Source of the DNA: Planococcus donghaensis
GTDB taxonomy: Bacteria; Bacillota; Bacilli; Bacillales_A; Planococcaceae
Assembly (NCBI RefSeq): GCF_001687665.2
Contig: NZ_CP016543.2
Location: 2,604,001-2,668,000 of the forward strand
DNA: 64,000 bases
Direction: 5' to 3'
Shown here: positions 18,311-27,279 of the stretch, piece after piece
How positions within the stretch are numbered: position 1 is the stretch's first letter
Layout of the letters: every line of letters begins with the position of its first letter
Made by a program: the position numbers and the translations under genes
The notes under the pieces: model-generated
What the model was told of the DNA's origin: nothing
The model's database searches: none
The model's input: the letters and a program-made list of their open reading frames with translations, nothing else

Positions 18311-18697
18311 TTAGTTGAACTTTTTTGGCTTTTACATGGATTTTTCATGTTGTTACATGAATTTTTCTGGCTCTTACATGAATTTTTAACTCTTTTACAT
18401 GAATCCAAGCTTTTACAGCAACTTTTCCTGCTCTTACATGAACTTTTCAGCTCTTTACCTGAACTTTTCACTTCTTTACCTGAATCCAAGCTCTTACAGC
18501 AACTTTTCCTCCTGTTACCCGAACTTTTCAGTTCTTTACCTTAACTTTTTTCACTCTTACCTAAACTTTTCACTTCTTTACATGAATCCAGGCTCTTACA
18601 GCAACTTTTCTTGCTGTTACCTGAACTTTTGAGCTCTTTACATGAACTTTTCACGTCTTTACCCGAACTTTTCAGCTTTTTACCTGAATCACCCACC
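18311..18697 (+). repeat. Tandem 21-bp repeat array 3, 102-bp super-period
   Basis: About eighteen units with the same core as arrays 1 and 2. The 18-bp break units start at 18395, 18476, 18578 and 18680 (spacings 81, 102, 102; 18 + 3x21 or 4x21). Within each super-unit the unit order matches array 2, beginning with a TTACAGCAAC variant. The orientation is the same as arrays 1 and 2. It lies 3' of the DUF2187 gene and 5' of the YknW-like gene. With the flanks it accounts for the gene-free stretch 18142-18802. Confidence 0.95.
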
Positions 18698-18762
18698 AAT
18701 CCAAACAAGCTCACATAAATTTTCCACTCCGTAACAGCAACATCCCCTAAAAAATCCAAACA

Positions 18763-18795
18763 AAAAAGACTACTCACGAGGAGTAGTCTTTTCAT
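18763..18795 (-). terminator. Rho-independent terminator of the DUF2187 gene
   Basis: Stem AAAAGACTACTC / GAGTAGTCTTTT around ACGAG, followed by T residues on the minus strand, just past the stop at 18803. Confidence 0.9.
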
Positions 18796-18802
18796 CATCG
18801 AA

Positions 18803-19030
18803 TTATGATTCGATAATGCGGTATTTCTTATGTGAAATTACGGTCATGTTGGATGCCGCACCAATTTCTTTTGCGTCTTCTGGTGAAATTTCAACAATCA
18901 CCGAGTTGTCCATAATTTTAAAGATGGTGCCGTTAACATCGACGCCGTTACGAGTGAATGAAATCCATTCGCCTATGTAGCGCGCTGCTACAAATTCTGA
19001 TACTTCTTTTTCATGGGGTTGGAAAGCCAT
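18803..19030 (-). CDS. DUF2187 (YkvS) family protein
   Basis: 75 aa from the ATG at 19028-19030, about ten bases after AGAGG; the GTG nine bases earlier is too close to that site. The body (YIGEWISFTRNGVDVNGTIF, then a SH3/KOW-like strand pattern ending MTVISHKKYRI) matches the small YkvS family, which is conserved in Bacillales and of unknown function. It is soluble, with no signal peptide. It is followed by a terminator and array 3. Confidence 0.8.
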   Translation of the reverse strand: MAFQPHEKEVSEFVAARYIGEWISFTRNGVDVNGTIFKIMDNSVIVEISPEDAKEIGAASNMTVISHKKYRIIES

Positions 19031-19130
19031 TAATACCACGCCTCTCTTTTTAAAACGCTATCTGTCTATTATAGCACAAATTGGCTTCTATTTCACCTTT
19101 AAAGAAAGGCGGGTTCGCCGCGATTTCATT

Positions 19131-20063
19131 TCAGTCTTCGATTTCTGTAAATCGACGAACCGCATATAACTCGACTTCATGCTTTGTTCCTGCGAGTTCG
19201 ATGATTTCGACTGACTTTCCAGGTTTTGGCGAATGAAGCATGAGCCCATTGCCATAATACACCCCAACGTGATGGATTTTCCCTTTGCCTTCATCGTGAG
19301 CAAAAAATAATAAATCCCCGATCTGCCAATTCTCAGCATTTTGTGAATCAATCCCGTTTCCTTCTAACACTTGGTCCACCGCATCACGCGAAATAATTAC
19401 ACCATTTGCTTTCATTAAATTATACGTAAGCCCGGAACAATCAAAACCGTAACTCGACATTCCCGCCCATAAATAAGGCAAATCTAAAAATCTCACCCCG
19501 TGAGTAGCGATATCTACTCCGCTTCCTTTTGGACGTTGATTATAAGCGCTAACGATTTCCACAGCATCCGTCATCACTAATGCATCCCCATCTGGTGTTT
19601 GCAATCGAATAAATTCACCAATCTCTTTCACTGGCAGCATTGTATTAAATGATACGACTTTTAATGGCTTGAAATTTTCTGTCCAAAGCTGGGCTTTGTT
19701 TTGCGTTACACGAGCATAGCCAAGTTCGGTTAAGGTTTCGACTTCTTTTAATTGAGTGATAGGCACCCACCCCGGATAGCCGCGTTCGTCTTTTTGACAC
19801 GGTTGCCATAGGGCGATGATTTTTGCCCAGTCCTCCACTACTTCCTCGATCAATACAGGTTCGCCGTATAGAAGTTGCGTTTGGATTCGGTTGCTATTAA
19901 CCAAGTCTTGATTGTCTTCCTGATTCATACTTTGGAGCCAGTGATTCAAATTCGGATACTCCGCAATTCCTGCTGCATCGACGGGACGCACTTTTTCTGG
20001 GGCGGTCCAAACGGTTGCAACGGGAACACTGCATACCCATGCCGTGGATTCTGTCTGTAACAA
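19131..20063 (-). CDS. NlpC/P60 murein-peptide endopeptidase, YkfC-like
   Basis: 310 aa when begun at the TTG at 20061-20063, seven bases after CGGAG; the GTG at 20072 overlaps that site. No signal peptide, so cytoplasmic. Two SH3b-like N-terminal domains (about 1-165, with CSVPVATVWTAPEK at the start), then NlpC/P60 with Cys in FDCSGLTYNLMKANG and His in HHVGVYYGNG. This architecture is that of YkfC gamma-D-glutamyl-L-diamino-acid endopeptidase, which trims imported wall peptides. The LD-carboxypeptidase gene just upstream, 24 bases away, supports a recycling operon. Confidence 0.87.
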   Translation of the reverse strand: MLQTESTAWVCSVPVATVWTAPEKVRPVDAAGIAEYPNLNHWLQSMNQEDNQDLVNSNRIQTQLLYGEPVLIEEVVEDWAKIIALWQPCQKDERGYPGWVPITQLKEVETLTELGYARVTQNKAQLWTENFKPLKVVSFNTMLPVKEIGEFIRLQTPDGDALVMTDAVEIVSAYNQRPKGSGVDIATHGVRFLDLPYLWAGMSSYGFDCSGLTYNLMKANGVIISRDAVDQVLEGNGIDSQNAENWQIGDLLFFAHDEGKGKIHHVGVYYGNGLMLHSPKPGKSVEIIELAGTKHEVELYAVRRFTEIED

Positions 20064-20087
20064 ACGATTCACTCCGTTTCGGTTTTG

Positions 20088-21011
20088 TTATTCGACGCCT
20101 GGAAGAATGGTTAAGGTTTTAGCATCCGCATCTAGTCTAGCAAGCGCACCCAATGGCACTGAAAAATGCGGTTCACAATGGCCGATTTTAAAGCCTTTTA
20201 CGACTGGGATGTTCAAATCGCTAAAATAATGGTCGAATACTTGCTCTAATGTCAATGATGGCTTGCGCTTTTTAGGCTCAGCATTTTTGAAATCACCAAT
20301 AATAATACCTGCAGCTTCATCAAACTTTCGTGCCATGCGCAAGTGGTTGAGAATTTCGTCCACTTCAGCCGGTTCTTCATCCACATCTTCAATCAATAAA
20401 ATTTTTCCTTTTACACCCAAATCAAACTTCGTGCCAATTGCACTGCGAATCAACGACAGATTGCCTCCGACCAACTCCCCTTGAGCAACTCCCCCCACCA
20501 TTGTTTCAAGTGGCGATACTTCTTCTGTGTAATGCAATTCAAATGGTCCAAATAATTGGCCAAACATGCGTCTGCTGCGTTCGTGAAATTCCGGTTTTCC
20601 TACGTCTGACGCCAACATCGATCCATGGAACGTCACCAAATTTGCGTATTCGCCGATGGCTGTATGTAAAAAGGTAATATCCGAATAGCCCCAAAACACT
20701 TTTGGATTTTCTTTGATCATGGCGTAATCGATTTGGTCTGCGTAGCGTGCTGCTCCGTAGCCGCCGCCTGCACAAAAAATGCCAGCCACTTCTTGGTCTT
20801 CAAACATAGCATGCAAATCAGCCAAACGTTCTTCATCTGTCCCAGCCAAATAGCCATTTACTTCGGCAACGGATTTACCAAGCTTTACGTTTAAGCCGAG
20901 CTCTTCTAAAAACGGCAATGCTTTTTTTAAGTTTTCTTGATTTGGTGGACTGGAAGGTGAAATAATCCCCACCGTATCCCCTTTTTTTAATCGTTTTGGC
21001 AAAGTTCTCAC
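20088..21011 (-). CDS. LD-carboxypeptidase family S66 (LdcA/YkfA-like)
   Basis: 307 aa, starting MRTLPKRLKKGDTVGIISPS. Serine peptidase S66: nucleophile Ser in WGYSDITFLHTA, Glu in LLIEDVDEEPAEVD, and His in KGFKIGHCEP, the Ser-Glu-His triad of LD-carboxypeptidases. Such enzymes remove the terminal D-alanine from murein tetrapeptides in the cytoplasm, or in MccF-like members release immunity against peptide-nucleotides. The neighbour is a YkfC-like endopeptidase, as in the B. subtilis ykfABCD murein-peptide operon, so recycling is the likelier role. No ykfB epimerase is present here. Confidence 0.9.
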   Translation of the reverse strand: MRTLPKRLKKGDTVGIISPSSPPNQENLKKALPFLEELGLNVKLGKSVAEVNGYLAGTDEERLADLHAMFEDQEVAGIFCAGGGYGAARYADQIDYAMIKENPKVFWGYSDITFLHTAIGEYANLVTFHGSMLASDVGKPEFHERSRRMFGQLFGPFELHYTEEVSPLETMVGGVAQGELVGGNLSLIRSAIGTKFDLGVKGKILLIEDVDEEPAEVDEILNHLRMARKFDEAAGIIIGDFKNAEPKKRKPSLTLEQVFDHYFSDLNIPVVKGFKIGHCEPHFSVPLGALARLDADAKTLTILPGVE

Positions 21012-21270
21012 ACCATCTACTCCTTTACTGATTTTCGTCTTTTTTCATTACTATGACTCAATGTACCAATACCGCCTTCAGAGTTCAATCGAACCGCTGT
21101 CTTTAGTTTTCAAAAGGATAAAGAGAGTGCTTTTTTATTTCATTTTTTAGAATTTTTAGTTATTTTGTACGATGTTTATTATAAATCAATCATTTATACT
21201 AAAAACAAGTTAGCAACCAGCTTAACTTACCGTAAGATCTTCCAAAAAAATTTTTTATTAAAAGGAGCGG

Positions 21271-21384
21271 ATGAAGATGATGAATTTCGATAAAGTACTA
21301 GAACTAGGTTGGGGAGATCTTGCAATCGGAGTCGCTGGCTCTACAGCAGTTATGCTGTTTATCAATTTTTACACTTTGATGTGA
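21271..21384 (+). CDS. Small hydrophobic peptide, 37 codons, unrecognised
   Basis: ATG at 21271 (alternative starts 21277 and 21280) with AAAGGAG immediately upstream; from 21277 or 21280 the spacing is ideal. The 37-residue product starts MKMMNFDKVLELGWGDLAIG and ends with a hydrophobic stretch able to span a membrane (about 15-35). A TATACT box lies at 21195-21200. A hairpin-forming leader (AAGTTA/TAACTT, 21207-21228) and a terminator 30 bases past the stop frame it as a short independent transcript. It could be a type I toxin-like, signalling or leader peptide; nothing proves a function. Confidence 0.6.
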   Translation: MKMMNFDKVLELGWGDLAIGVAGSTAVMLFINFYTLM

Positions 21385-21394
21385 GGGGTGACCT

Positions 21395-21415
21395 ATGAAT
21401 CACGCAGATACGTAA
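21395..21415 (+). CDS. Possible six-codon ORF (MNHADT)
   Basis: ATG at 21395 preceded by GAGGGGTGACCT, a good ribosome site, and stopped after six codons immediately before a terminator. It directly follows the 37-codon ORF. It may be a chance ORF or a translated minileader; it is recorded because the ribosome site is unusually good for so short a frame. Confidence 0.25.
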   Translation: MNHADT

Positions 21416-21450
21416 AAGCTCTTTTCTGAATCTATCGGAAAAGGGCTTTT
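21414..21450 (+). terminator. Terminator of the small-peptide transcript
   Basis: Imperfect stem AAAAGCTCTTTTC / GAAAAGGGCTTTT around a TGAATCTATCG loop, ending in a T run. Confidence 0.75.
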
Positions 21451-21471
21451 AACATGGATTTTTTCGCATTT

Positions 21472-21508
21472 AAAAACGCCTCTCCTATTAATCTGGAAAG
21501 ACGTTTTT
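21472..21508 (-). terminator. Terminator of the IDEAL-domain gene
   Basis: AAAAACGCCTCTCC / GGAAAGACGTTTTT with two wobble pairs, T-rich on both ends, 24 bases past the stop at 21532. Confidence 0.7.
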
Positions 21509-21531
21509 ATCCATAGGCTGCTATATTCACT

Positions 21532-22002
21532 TTACAAACCTCCATATAATTGTTCTGATTCGCGCTGCTGTGCTAATAACTCATCAAACATCGCCCGGTC
21601 TCCTGAACTTAAAGCTTCATCAATCATACGACTGTAGTTTGCCTGTTCTAGAAAATGAATGGCATCCGTCGCTTCTTTTCTCGTTTGATCGTTTACCTCA
21701 ATAACTTCTTCTCTTTCTTCCTGCAGTATAGCTTGGAGATGTTTGTGTATATCAGATACGAGCAACAACTGGTATAGAGGCAAGCGAATAAAGCGATTGC
21801 CTTTTTGGAAGACGAACACTTCAGAAAGATTCTCTACTTGAAATGTATTGAGGTTGACGATAATTTCTTTACCTTCCACCGGAATAAAGTGGAACAACTC
21901 GTCATCTTTCATGATTGAGAAATACTGATAAGCGAACACAAACTTCACCAGATGCCCTTCTTTTTTCGTATAGAACGGCTTCATAAGTTTTACATGCAAC
22001 AT
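21532..22002 (-). CDS. IDEAL-domain protein
   Basis: 156 aa from the ATG at 22000-22002, eight bases after GAGGGGTG. The N-terminal 85 residues are beta-rich with no family I recognise. The C-terminal segment NYSRMIDEALSSGDRAMFDE carries the literal IDEAL-type motif that gives this small Bacillales domain its name (found for example in YpiB). It is cytoplasmic. IDEAL domains are thought to mediate protein interactions. It is monocistronic with its own terminator. Confidence 0.8.
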   Translation of the reverse strand: MLHVKLMKPFYTKKEGHLVKFVFAYQYFSIMKDDELFHFIPVEGKEIIVNLNTFQVENLSEVFVFQKGNRFIRLPLYQLLLVSDIHKHLQAILQEEREEVIEVNDQTRKEATDAIHFLEQANYSRMIDEALSSGDRAMFDELLAQQRESEQLYGGL

Positions 22003-22394
22003 TATAATCACCCCTCTTTTTATTTTCTTAATATTCTAACTACATTAATTATAGCATAAAACCCGCTTTTCGAAAATAGAAACGCATAAGAATTATCTTA
22101 TATAGTAGACGTTTTAGAAACCATTTCGTCACATTTTTTAACAAAAAAAGTGTTTTTTTATGAAAAAAACTTATATAACTGACGTTTAGCACATCTCAAG
22201 AACTAGATAACCAAAACCATAAAAATTTAAACCACTTACCTAATTAAATTAACCTATACATCTCCAAAAGCGAAACATCGCAATAAAACGATTGGTTTTC
22301 AACTTATTTCAAAGAACTTAACGTTTTTTCGAATAAAAAAAAGCCCATCAGCTACCTCATACGGCTAGCTCATAAGCTATAGTAAACGGTTACA
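22003..22394. other. AT-rich intergenic region
   Basis: 392 bp with no ORF I would defend. It carries the promoter side of the IDEAL gene. At 22338-22385 lie short repeats of AGCTA/TAGCT and an AGCC/GGGCT pair before a run of T on the minus strand, possibly a weak terminator of the gene at 22395. Confidence 0.4.
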
Positions 22395-22766
22395 TTATTT
22401 TCGTATTCGCATTCGTTGATGGCGGTGCCGTGGAGGAGTAACCATAAAATGCATTTCGTTCGGTTTGATGTAAATGGACACTTTCTCCATAATATATGCT
22501 ACTAGATTGTGAAACTCTTCGTCTGACATCTCACGTTTATAAAAAACGATTCGATTCATTTTGAAATCAACTTGCACCTGCTCTAAATAATTTGGGAATA
22601 GACGTGGGTCTTGAATGCTGTAACAATAACCATCGGATGAAATTTGCCAACCGATCTTACCAAATACTAACTCAGCTCTCGCATAGACTACTTCCCAAGC
22701 CCCGACGTCCTTAGGATGCAAAACAGAACGCAAGTCAGGGATTTCTAAAATAAACGAATTGAACAA
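22395..22766 (-). CDS. Conserved-looking hypothetical protein, 123 aa
   Basis: Starts at a codon 22764-22766 close to an AGGAGAATGATCG ribosome site. I do not recognise the family. The protein is soluble, with no signal or membrane segment; it is mixed alpha/beta in feel and ends in a very basic tail (PPRHRHQRMRIRK) that might bind nucleic acid. It is divergent from the ywqB-ywqA helicase operon, sharing its upstream region. Confidence 0.6.
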   Translation of the reverse strand: MFNSFILEIPDLRSVLHPKDVGAWEVVYARAELVFGKIGWQISSDGYCYSIQDPRLFPNYLEQVQVDFKMNRIVFYKREMSDEEFHNLVAYIMEKVSIYIKPNEMHFMVTPPRHRHQRMRIRK

Positions 22767-22903
22767 CGATCATTCTCCTATCCAAAACAATATATTTAGG
22801 TCTTTATAACTTTAATAATACCATTTAACTTACATAAAACAATATTTCAACAAAAATAATTGCATGGATTTTAATCAGTTTAGCCGCTTACTATTCTTCA
22901 TCA

Positions 22904-22932
22904 TTTACGGAGCAGTCTGAAAGACGTATAAT
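22904..22932 (+). promoter_or_regulatory. SigmaA-type promoter of ywqB-ywqA
   Basis: TTTACG (22904-22909), 17-bp spacer, TATAAT (22927-22932). It lies about 30 bases ahead of the ywqB start. Confidence 0.75.
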
Positions 22933-22963
22933 AGAAGGAAAGTTTTATTTTGGGGCGATGCAT

Positions 22964-24496
22964 ATGGCTACGGTTCAATCCCTGGCGAAAAGATTCGAAG
23001 ATACAATACACAATTATATGGCTGCTATCGACAAATCACTTCTACCGACTCGTGCGTTGGATGAAGAAATGGTTCGAAAAGCAGTCTTTTTAGTGCGACA
23101 CGATGGGGTTCAAATTCAGTCGTTCAATGAAGAACGATTATTGCTTGAAGCCATCGTAAAAGATGCACATTCTGTTAAGGTGATTCTTAACTTTGACAAG
23201 CTAACAGCAATTTGCGCGTGTCCACAAGAACCCACATGTCGTCATCGATTGGCGGTCATTTTCGCACTTTATCAAAAAATTGGTTCTCTTTCAGAATGGG
23301 TGACTGCTTGGCGCGAGCCTGAAAACAAGCAACTCGCTTTATTGTCCGAAAAACGCTCTCCTGAGCAGTGGACAAAGCTGATTCGCAGCATATGGCGCGA
23401 CGCCATTCCTGATTATACGACACGCAATTATTTTTATTATGAACAAATGTTTGAAGGACGTTTGAAAAACGCTTTGTCCTACGTCCCGTTAGAGCGCGAG
23501 TGGAAAGTACTTTATCGTACTTATGCTCATTTCATCTCGTTAACCGAAGTTTGGTCGACGTTTATCTCCGGCACTCAAGAAGTGCATCATTCGTTTTTTA
23601 AAACATGGTTTGATGATGAATTACATGAATTGCGTGATTTACTTGGACAGTTGCGTGTGCAGCACCGCACATTCGAAGCAGATGCTTTTTTTGAACATTT
23701 AAAAGTATTGGTCCGGGAATTTATCGAAGTGAAAGACTCTTCGTTTTCACAACGCTTTTCGCTTTATCAGCTTTTTTGGACCAATTTGTTTACCACAAAC
23801 AAATTACGCGAAGATGAACTTGTCGCTTTAAAAAATCCGGATGAACGATTAAAAGCCTTTTTTAATATTTTACTGAAAAACGATCTTGATATTAAAAAAA
23901 TATCACCAAACGAAACACATGACTGGGTGGCTCTTGCTGTTCTTGCTGAAGACGAAAATCACCTGCAAGCATTAACAAATGTGTTGTTGGCGATCAAACC
24001 ACATGTGAAAACCTTCCTATTTGAAGGGCTGTATACGCAATACCGCCATCAGTATGTTCGAACACTTAGCCGCTTGTTTTCACAAATTGAATTAAGTGAA
24101 TTGGATTGGGAAGATTTGTTTAAGCAATTTGGCCATTATGGCTTGCCTGCGTATTCGGCTTATTTAATCGAAAAACAAATGTACAAACAATGGGCAGAAC
24201 TGCATCATCTTCACAATTCTCCTTTGTATTTTGCGGAGGAATGTGGACTTAAAGAAGTACAGAACGAAGCACCGGATTACGTCCTTCCTCTTTTCCATCG
24301 ATATGCATTATCGTATCTAGAAGAGCGTAACCGTCCAAGCTATAAACAAGCAGTACGCATCTGGAAAAAAATGAAAGCTGCCTGCAAAAAAAGCGGTCAA
24401 ATGGAGTTTTGGACTGCGTATATTACTGAAATCCGCACACAGAACAAACGTTTACGTGCACTCCAGGAAGAGATCGAGAAAGGAAATCTTATATGA
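22964..24496 (+). CDS. ywqB: SWIM zinc-finger protein, partner of SNF2 helicase
   Basis: 510 aa; the ATG at 22964 is preferred over the one at 22958 because GGGGCG is then at normal spacing. A SWIM motif CACPQEPTCRHRLAVIF (CxC...CxH, about 84-100) is the only recognisable domain; the rest is helical. The stop overlaps the helicase start by four bases (ATGA), so the two are translationally coupled, as in B. subtilis ywqB-ywqA. It is presumed to bind nucleic acid or guide the helicase. Confidence 0.87.
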   Translation: MATVQSLAKRFEDTIHNYMAAIDKSLLPTRALDEEMVRKAVFLVRHDGVQIQSFNEERLLLEAIVKDAHSVKVILNFDKLTAICACPQEPTCRHRLAVIFALYQKIGSLSEWVTAWREPENKQLALLSEKRSPEQWTKLIRSIWRDAIPDYTTRNYFYYEQMFEGRLKNALSYVPLEREWKVLYRTYAHFISLTEVWSTFISGTQEVHHSFFKTWFDDELHELRDLLGQLRVQHRTFEADAFFEHLKVLVREFIEVKDSSFSQRFSLYQLFWTNLFTTNKLREDELVALKNPDERLKAFFNILLKNDLDIKKISPNETHDWVALAVLAEDENHLQALTNVLLAIKPHVKTFLFEGLYTQYRHQYVRTLSRLFSQIELSELDWEDLFKQFGHYGLPAYSAYLIEKQMYKQWAELHHLHNSPLYFAEECGLKEVQNEAPDYVLPLFHRYALSYLEERNRPSYKQAVRIWKKMKAACKKSGQMEFWTAYITEIRTQNKRLRALQEEIEKGNLI

Positions 24497-27216
24497 ATCA
24501 ATTCCAAACTGAAGGAAGCCGTCTCTACTATTTAACCATCAATCGTGGAGAACTTTTCCGCATTCAGGCCGCCAATGAAGCTGGCAATCGGATTCCACCA
24601 GAAATCTGGAAGTCGTATTTGTATTTTCTGGATAAAGATAGCTTTTACGGCTTGACGGCACAAACTGATGGGTTGGATCTCGTCTTAACGCCAGCGGATT
24701 TTGTGCGATTGTTTCAAAACGAACCTCATCACTACGTAACATTTGCTGGGCAACGTGCAGAAGATGAAAGTTGGCTTAAGCTTGCTGAAAAAGTTGCTGA
24801 CTCGTTAAGTGACCCTGATTTATGGGACCATGTATCGGTTGAAGCAGACAATATTGTGATTAGTGACAAGTATGGAGACAAGGAAATACGAACATTTCTT
24901 GCAGATACGATTCACCATCAATTGCGTCAAAAAGGCTTAACAGTTGCTCAACTTCCTTATATTCAAGGCTTTGTGCAACAAGCTGGATGGCAAGGTTTGC
25001 CGGATGTCGATGATTATGTGGTTGCCGTGCAATTGAGCGAACCTGATGAAGATGAATTTTGGTCTTTTAAATTCGTTATGCGTTCAAAACGTGGCAGTGT
25101 TTATTGGTCTCCTTCTAAACGTCGTGCAAATGAACCGATACCTAAAGCGTTACCAGAGAAATGGCGTTCGTTTGCGTCAGATATTAAAGAGCGCCAAGCG
25201 CTAATATTGAGTTTATGTCCTTCTATTGAAAGCTTTGATGAAGATCGTTTTTATCATGTGGAATGGACAGATGCAGAAATTCTTGAATTTTTGCGGAATG
25301 ACGCCGAAATCTTACAAGCTTTTGGAGTTGAAGTGTCTATCCCTTCATGGTTAAAAGCTGTTCAAGAATCAAAAATTCGGGTTAAAGCCAATGTCAATTC
25401 AACGATTAAAAAAGCATCGGTTGTTGGCCTTGACCAAATCATTAATTTTGACTGGCAGTTCTCATTAAATGGTCACGATCTCAGCATGCAAGATTTTCAG
25501 CGCTTAGTTTCGGAGAACAAAGAATTTATCCGCATCGGAAACGAATGGGTACGTGTAGATTCAAATTTGCTGATGCAGTTGCGAAAAATGATTGAAGAAG
25601 CAGAAGATGCCGATTGGACCATTAAAGATATGTTGTTCCAAAACGTTCCGGAAATCATGCTTGAAGAAACAACTGAGGAAGACGATCCGCTCGTTGAATT
25701 CCATTTGAATAGATCACTTAAAACGCTGCTCGACAAACTTCTTGATAAACGTGATTTACCAGAAACAGCGTTGCCAAAAAACTTATTAACTGAGCTCCGG
25801 CCTTACCAGAAAATCGGCTTTGATTATTTAGTATTTATGCGCCAAGAAGGGTTTGGGTTGTGTTTAGCAGATGATATGGGTCTTGGAAAAACGGTTCAAC
25901 TTATTACGTATTTGCTACATGTTCATGGAAAAAATCCTGATCAGCCATCGTTAATTGTTTGTCCAACTTCCGTTCTTGGGAACTGGCAAAAAGAGTTAGA
26001 GCGCTTTGCACCTGATTTAAAAGTGGTCACGCATTATGGCAGTGTTCGTCCAAAAGGCGACGATTTCAATGCCTTTTTGGCTGAAGAAAAACCTGATGTT
26101 GTGTTATCAACTTATGGCATCGCCTCTTCCGATGGAGAAGAAATGCAAAGTTTGCATTGGTCGAGTATTACACTTGATGAAGCGCAAAACATCAAAAACA
26201 TGTACACGAAACAATCGCGGACAATTCGTAAATTCAAAGGCGATCACCATATTGCGTTGACAGGCACGCCGATTGAAAACCGTTTGTCTGAATTATGGTC
26301 GATATTCGACTTTATCAATAAAGGTTACCTTTATCGCATCAAGCAATTCCAAGAAAATTTCATGATTCCAATCGAACGTGACAATTCTGAAGAGCATAAA
26401 GAAAAATTGCGTCAGCGCATTCAGCCATTCTTGCTTCGCCGGACGAAAAAAGATCCCGACTTGCAATTAAACTTGCCTGAAAAACAAGAACAACTGGAAT
26501 ATTGCCCACTGACACCAGAACAAGCCGCTTTATATGAAGGCTTGGTCCAGGATACGGTGCAGAAAATGGAGACGCTCACAGGTTTCGAGAAAAAAGGATT
26601 AGTATTGAAAATGCTGAGCAAATTAAAGCAGCTATGTAATCATCCGTCTCTTTACTTAAAAGAGCCGTATACGAACGCCGCTGAAATTCTGCCTCGTTCT
26701 CAAAAACTAGAGCGCATTGTGACCTTAGCCGGGGAAATTGCAGAACGCGGGGAACAATGTTTGATATTTACACAATACATCGGTATGGGGCATATCCTAC
26801 AACAAGCGATAAACGAGTTGTATGGTCATGAAGTGCCATTCTTAACCGGTAGCATGCCAAAACAACAACGTGATTCATTGGTAGCTCAGTTCCAAGCGGG
26901 GAAATTCCCGATTTTCATCTTATCTCTAAAAGCAGGCGGTACCGGTCTTAACTTAACGGCTGCTACACATGTTTTACATGCGGATAGATGGTGGAATCCT
27001 GCAGTAGAAAACCAGGCAACCGACCGTGCTTACCGTATTGGTCAAACTCAATTTGTTCATGTCCATAAATTTGTGACGATTGGAACGATTGAAGAAAAAA
27101 TCGATTCTTTACTGGTTCAAAAGCAATCGATGTCCGAAGAATTTATCCAATCTAGCCAATGGATGACCGACCTTTCAGATAATGACTTGAAAGAACTGTT
27201 TACTTATTCACTATAA
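24493..27216 (+). CDS. ywqA: SNF2-family DNA helicase/ATPase
   Basis: 907 aa. An N-terminal SNF2-associated region (about 1-420) precedes the ATPase core. Walker A in DDMGLGKTVQLITYLL, DEAQ-type Walker B in SITLDEAQNIKN, motif III in ALTGTPIENRLSELW, motif V in LSLKAGGTGLNLTAA, and motif VI in ENQATDRAYRIGQTQ are all intact. It should be a double-stranded DNA translocase, probably in repair or recombination; RapA/YwqA proteins are its relatives. It is coupled to the SWIM protein and ends in a terminator. Confidence 0.93.
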   Translation: MNQFQTEGSRLYYLTINRGELFRIQAANEAGNRIPPEIWKSYLYFLDKDSFYGLTAQTDGLDLVLTPADFVRLFQNEPHHYVTFAGQRAEDESWLKLAEKVADSLSDPDLWDHVSVEADNIVISDKYGDKEIRTFLADTIHHQLRQKGLTVAQLPYIQGFVQQAGWQGLPDVDDYVVAVQLSEPDEDEFWSFKFVMRSKRGSVYWSPSKRRANEPIPKALPEKWRSFASDIKERQALILSLCPSIESFDEDRFYHVEWTDAEILEFLRNDAEILQAFGVEVSIPSWLKAVQESKIRVKANVNSTIKKASVVGLDQIINFDWQFSLNGHDLSMQDFQRLVSENKEFIRIGNEWVRVDSNLLMQLRKMIEEAEDADWTIKDMLFQNVPEIMLEETTEEDDPLVEFHLNRSLKTLLDKLLDKRDLPETALPKNLLTELRPYQKIGFDYLVFMRQEGFGLCLADDMGLGKTVQLITYLLHVHGKNPDQPSLIVCPTSVLGNWQKELERFAPDLKVVTHYGSVRPKGDDFNAFLAEEKPDVVLSTYGIASSDGEEMQSLHWSSITLDEAQNIKNMYTKQSRTIRKFKGDHHIALTGTPIENRLSELWSIFDFINKGYLYRIKQFQENFMIPIERDNSEEHKEKLRQRIQPFLLRRTKKDPDLQLNLPEKQEQLEYCPLTPEQAALYEGLVQDTVQKMETLTGFEKKGLVLKMLSKLKQLCNHPSLYLKEPYTNAAEILPRSQKLERIVTLAGEIAERGEQCLIFTQYIGMGHILQQAINELYGHEVPFLTGSMPKQQRDSLVAQFQAGKFPIFILSLKAGGTGLNLTAATHVLHADRWWNPAVENQATDRAYRIGQTQFVHVHKFVTIGTIEEKIDSLLVQKQSMSEEFIQSSQWMTDLSDNDLKELFTYSL

Positions 27217-27228
27217 CTAGCGTTAAAT

Positions 27229-27264
27229 AATCCGGCCAGGTCCCCACCTGGCCGGATTTCCCCT
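27229..27264 (+). terminator. Terminator between ywqA and the ssb operon
   Basis: ATCCGGCCAGGT / ACCTGGCCGGAT perfect stem, loop CCCC, followed by TTCCCCTTTT; it could serve both convergent transcripts. Confidence 0.88.
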
Positions 27265-27279
27265 TTTAGACATGAAACC

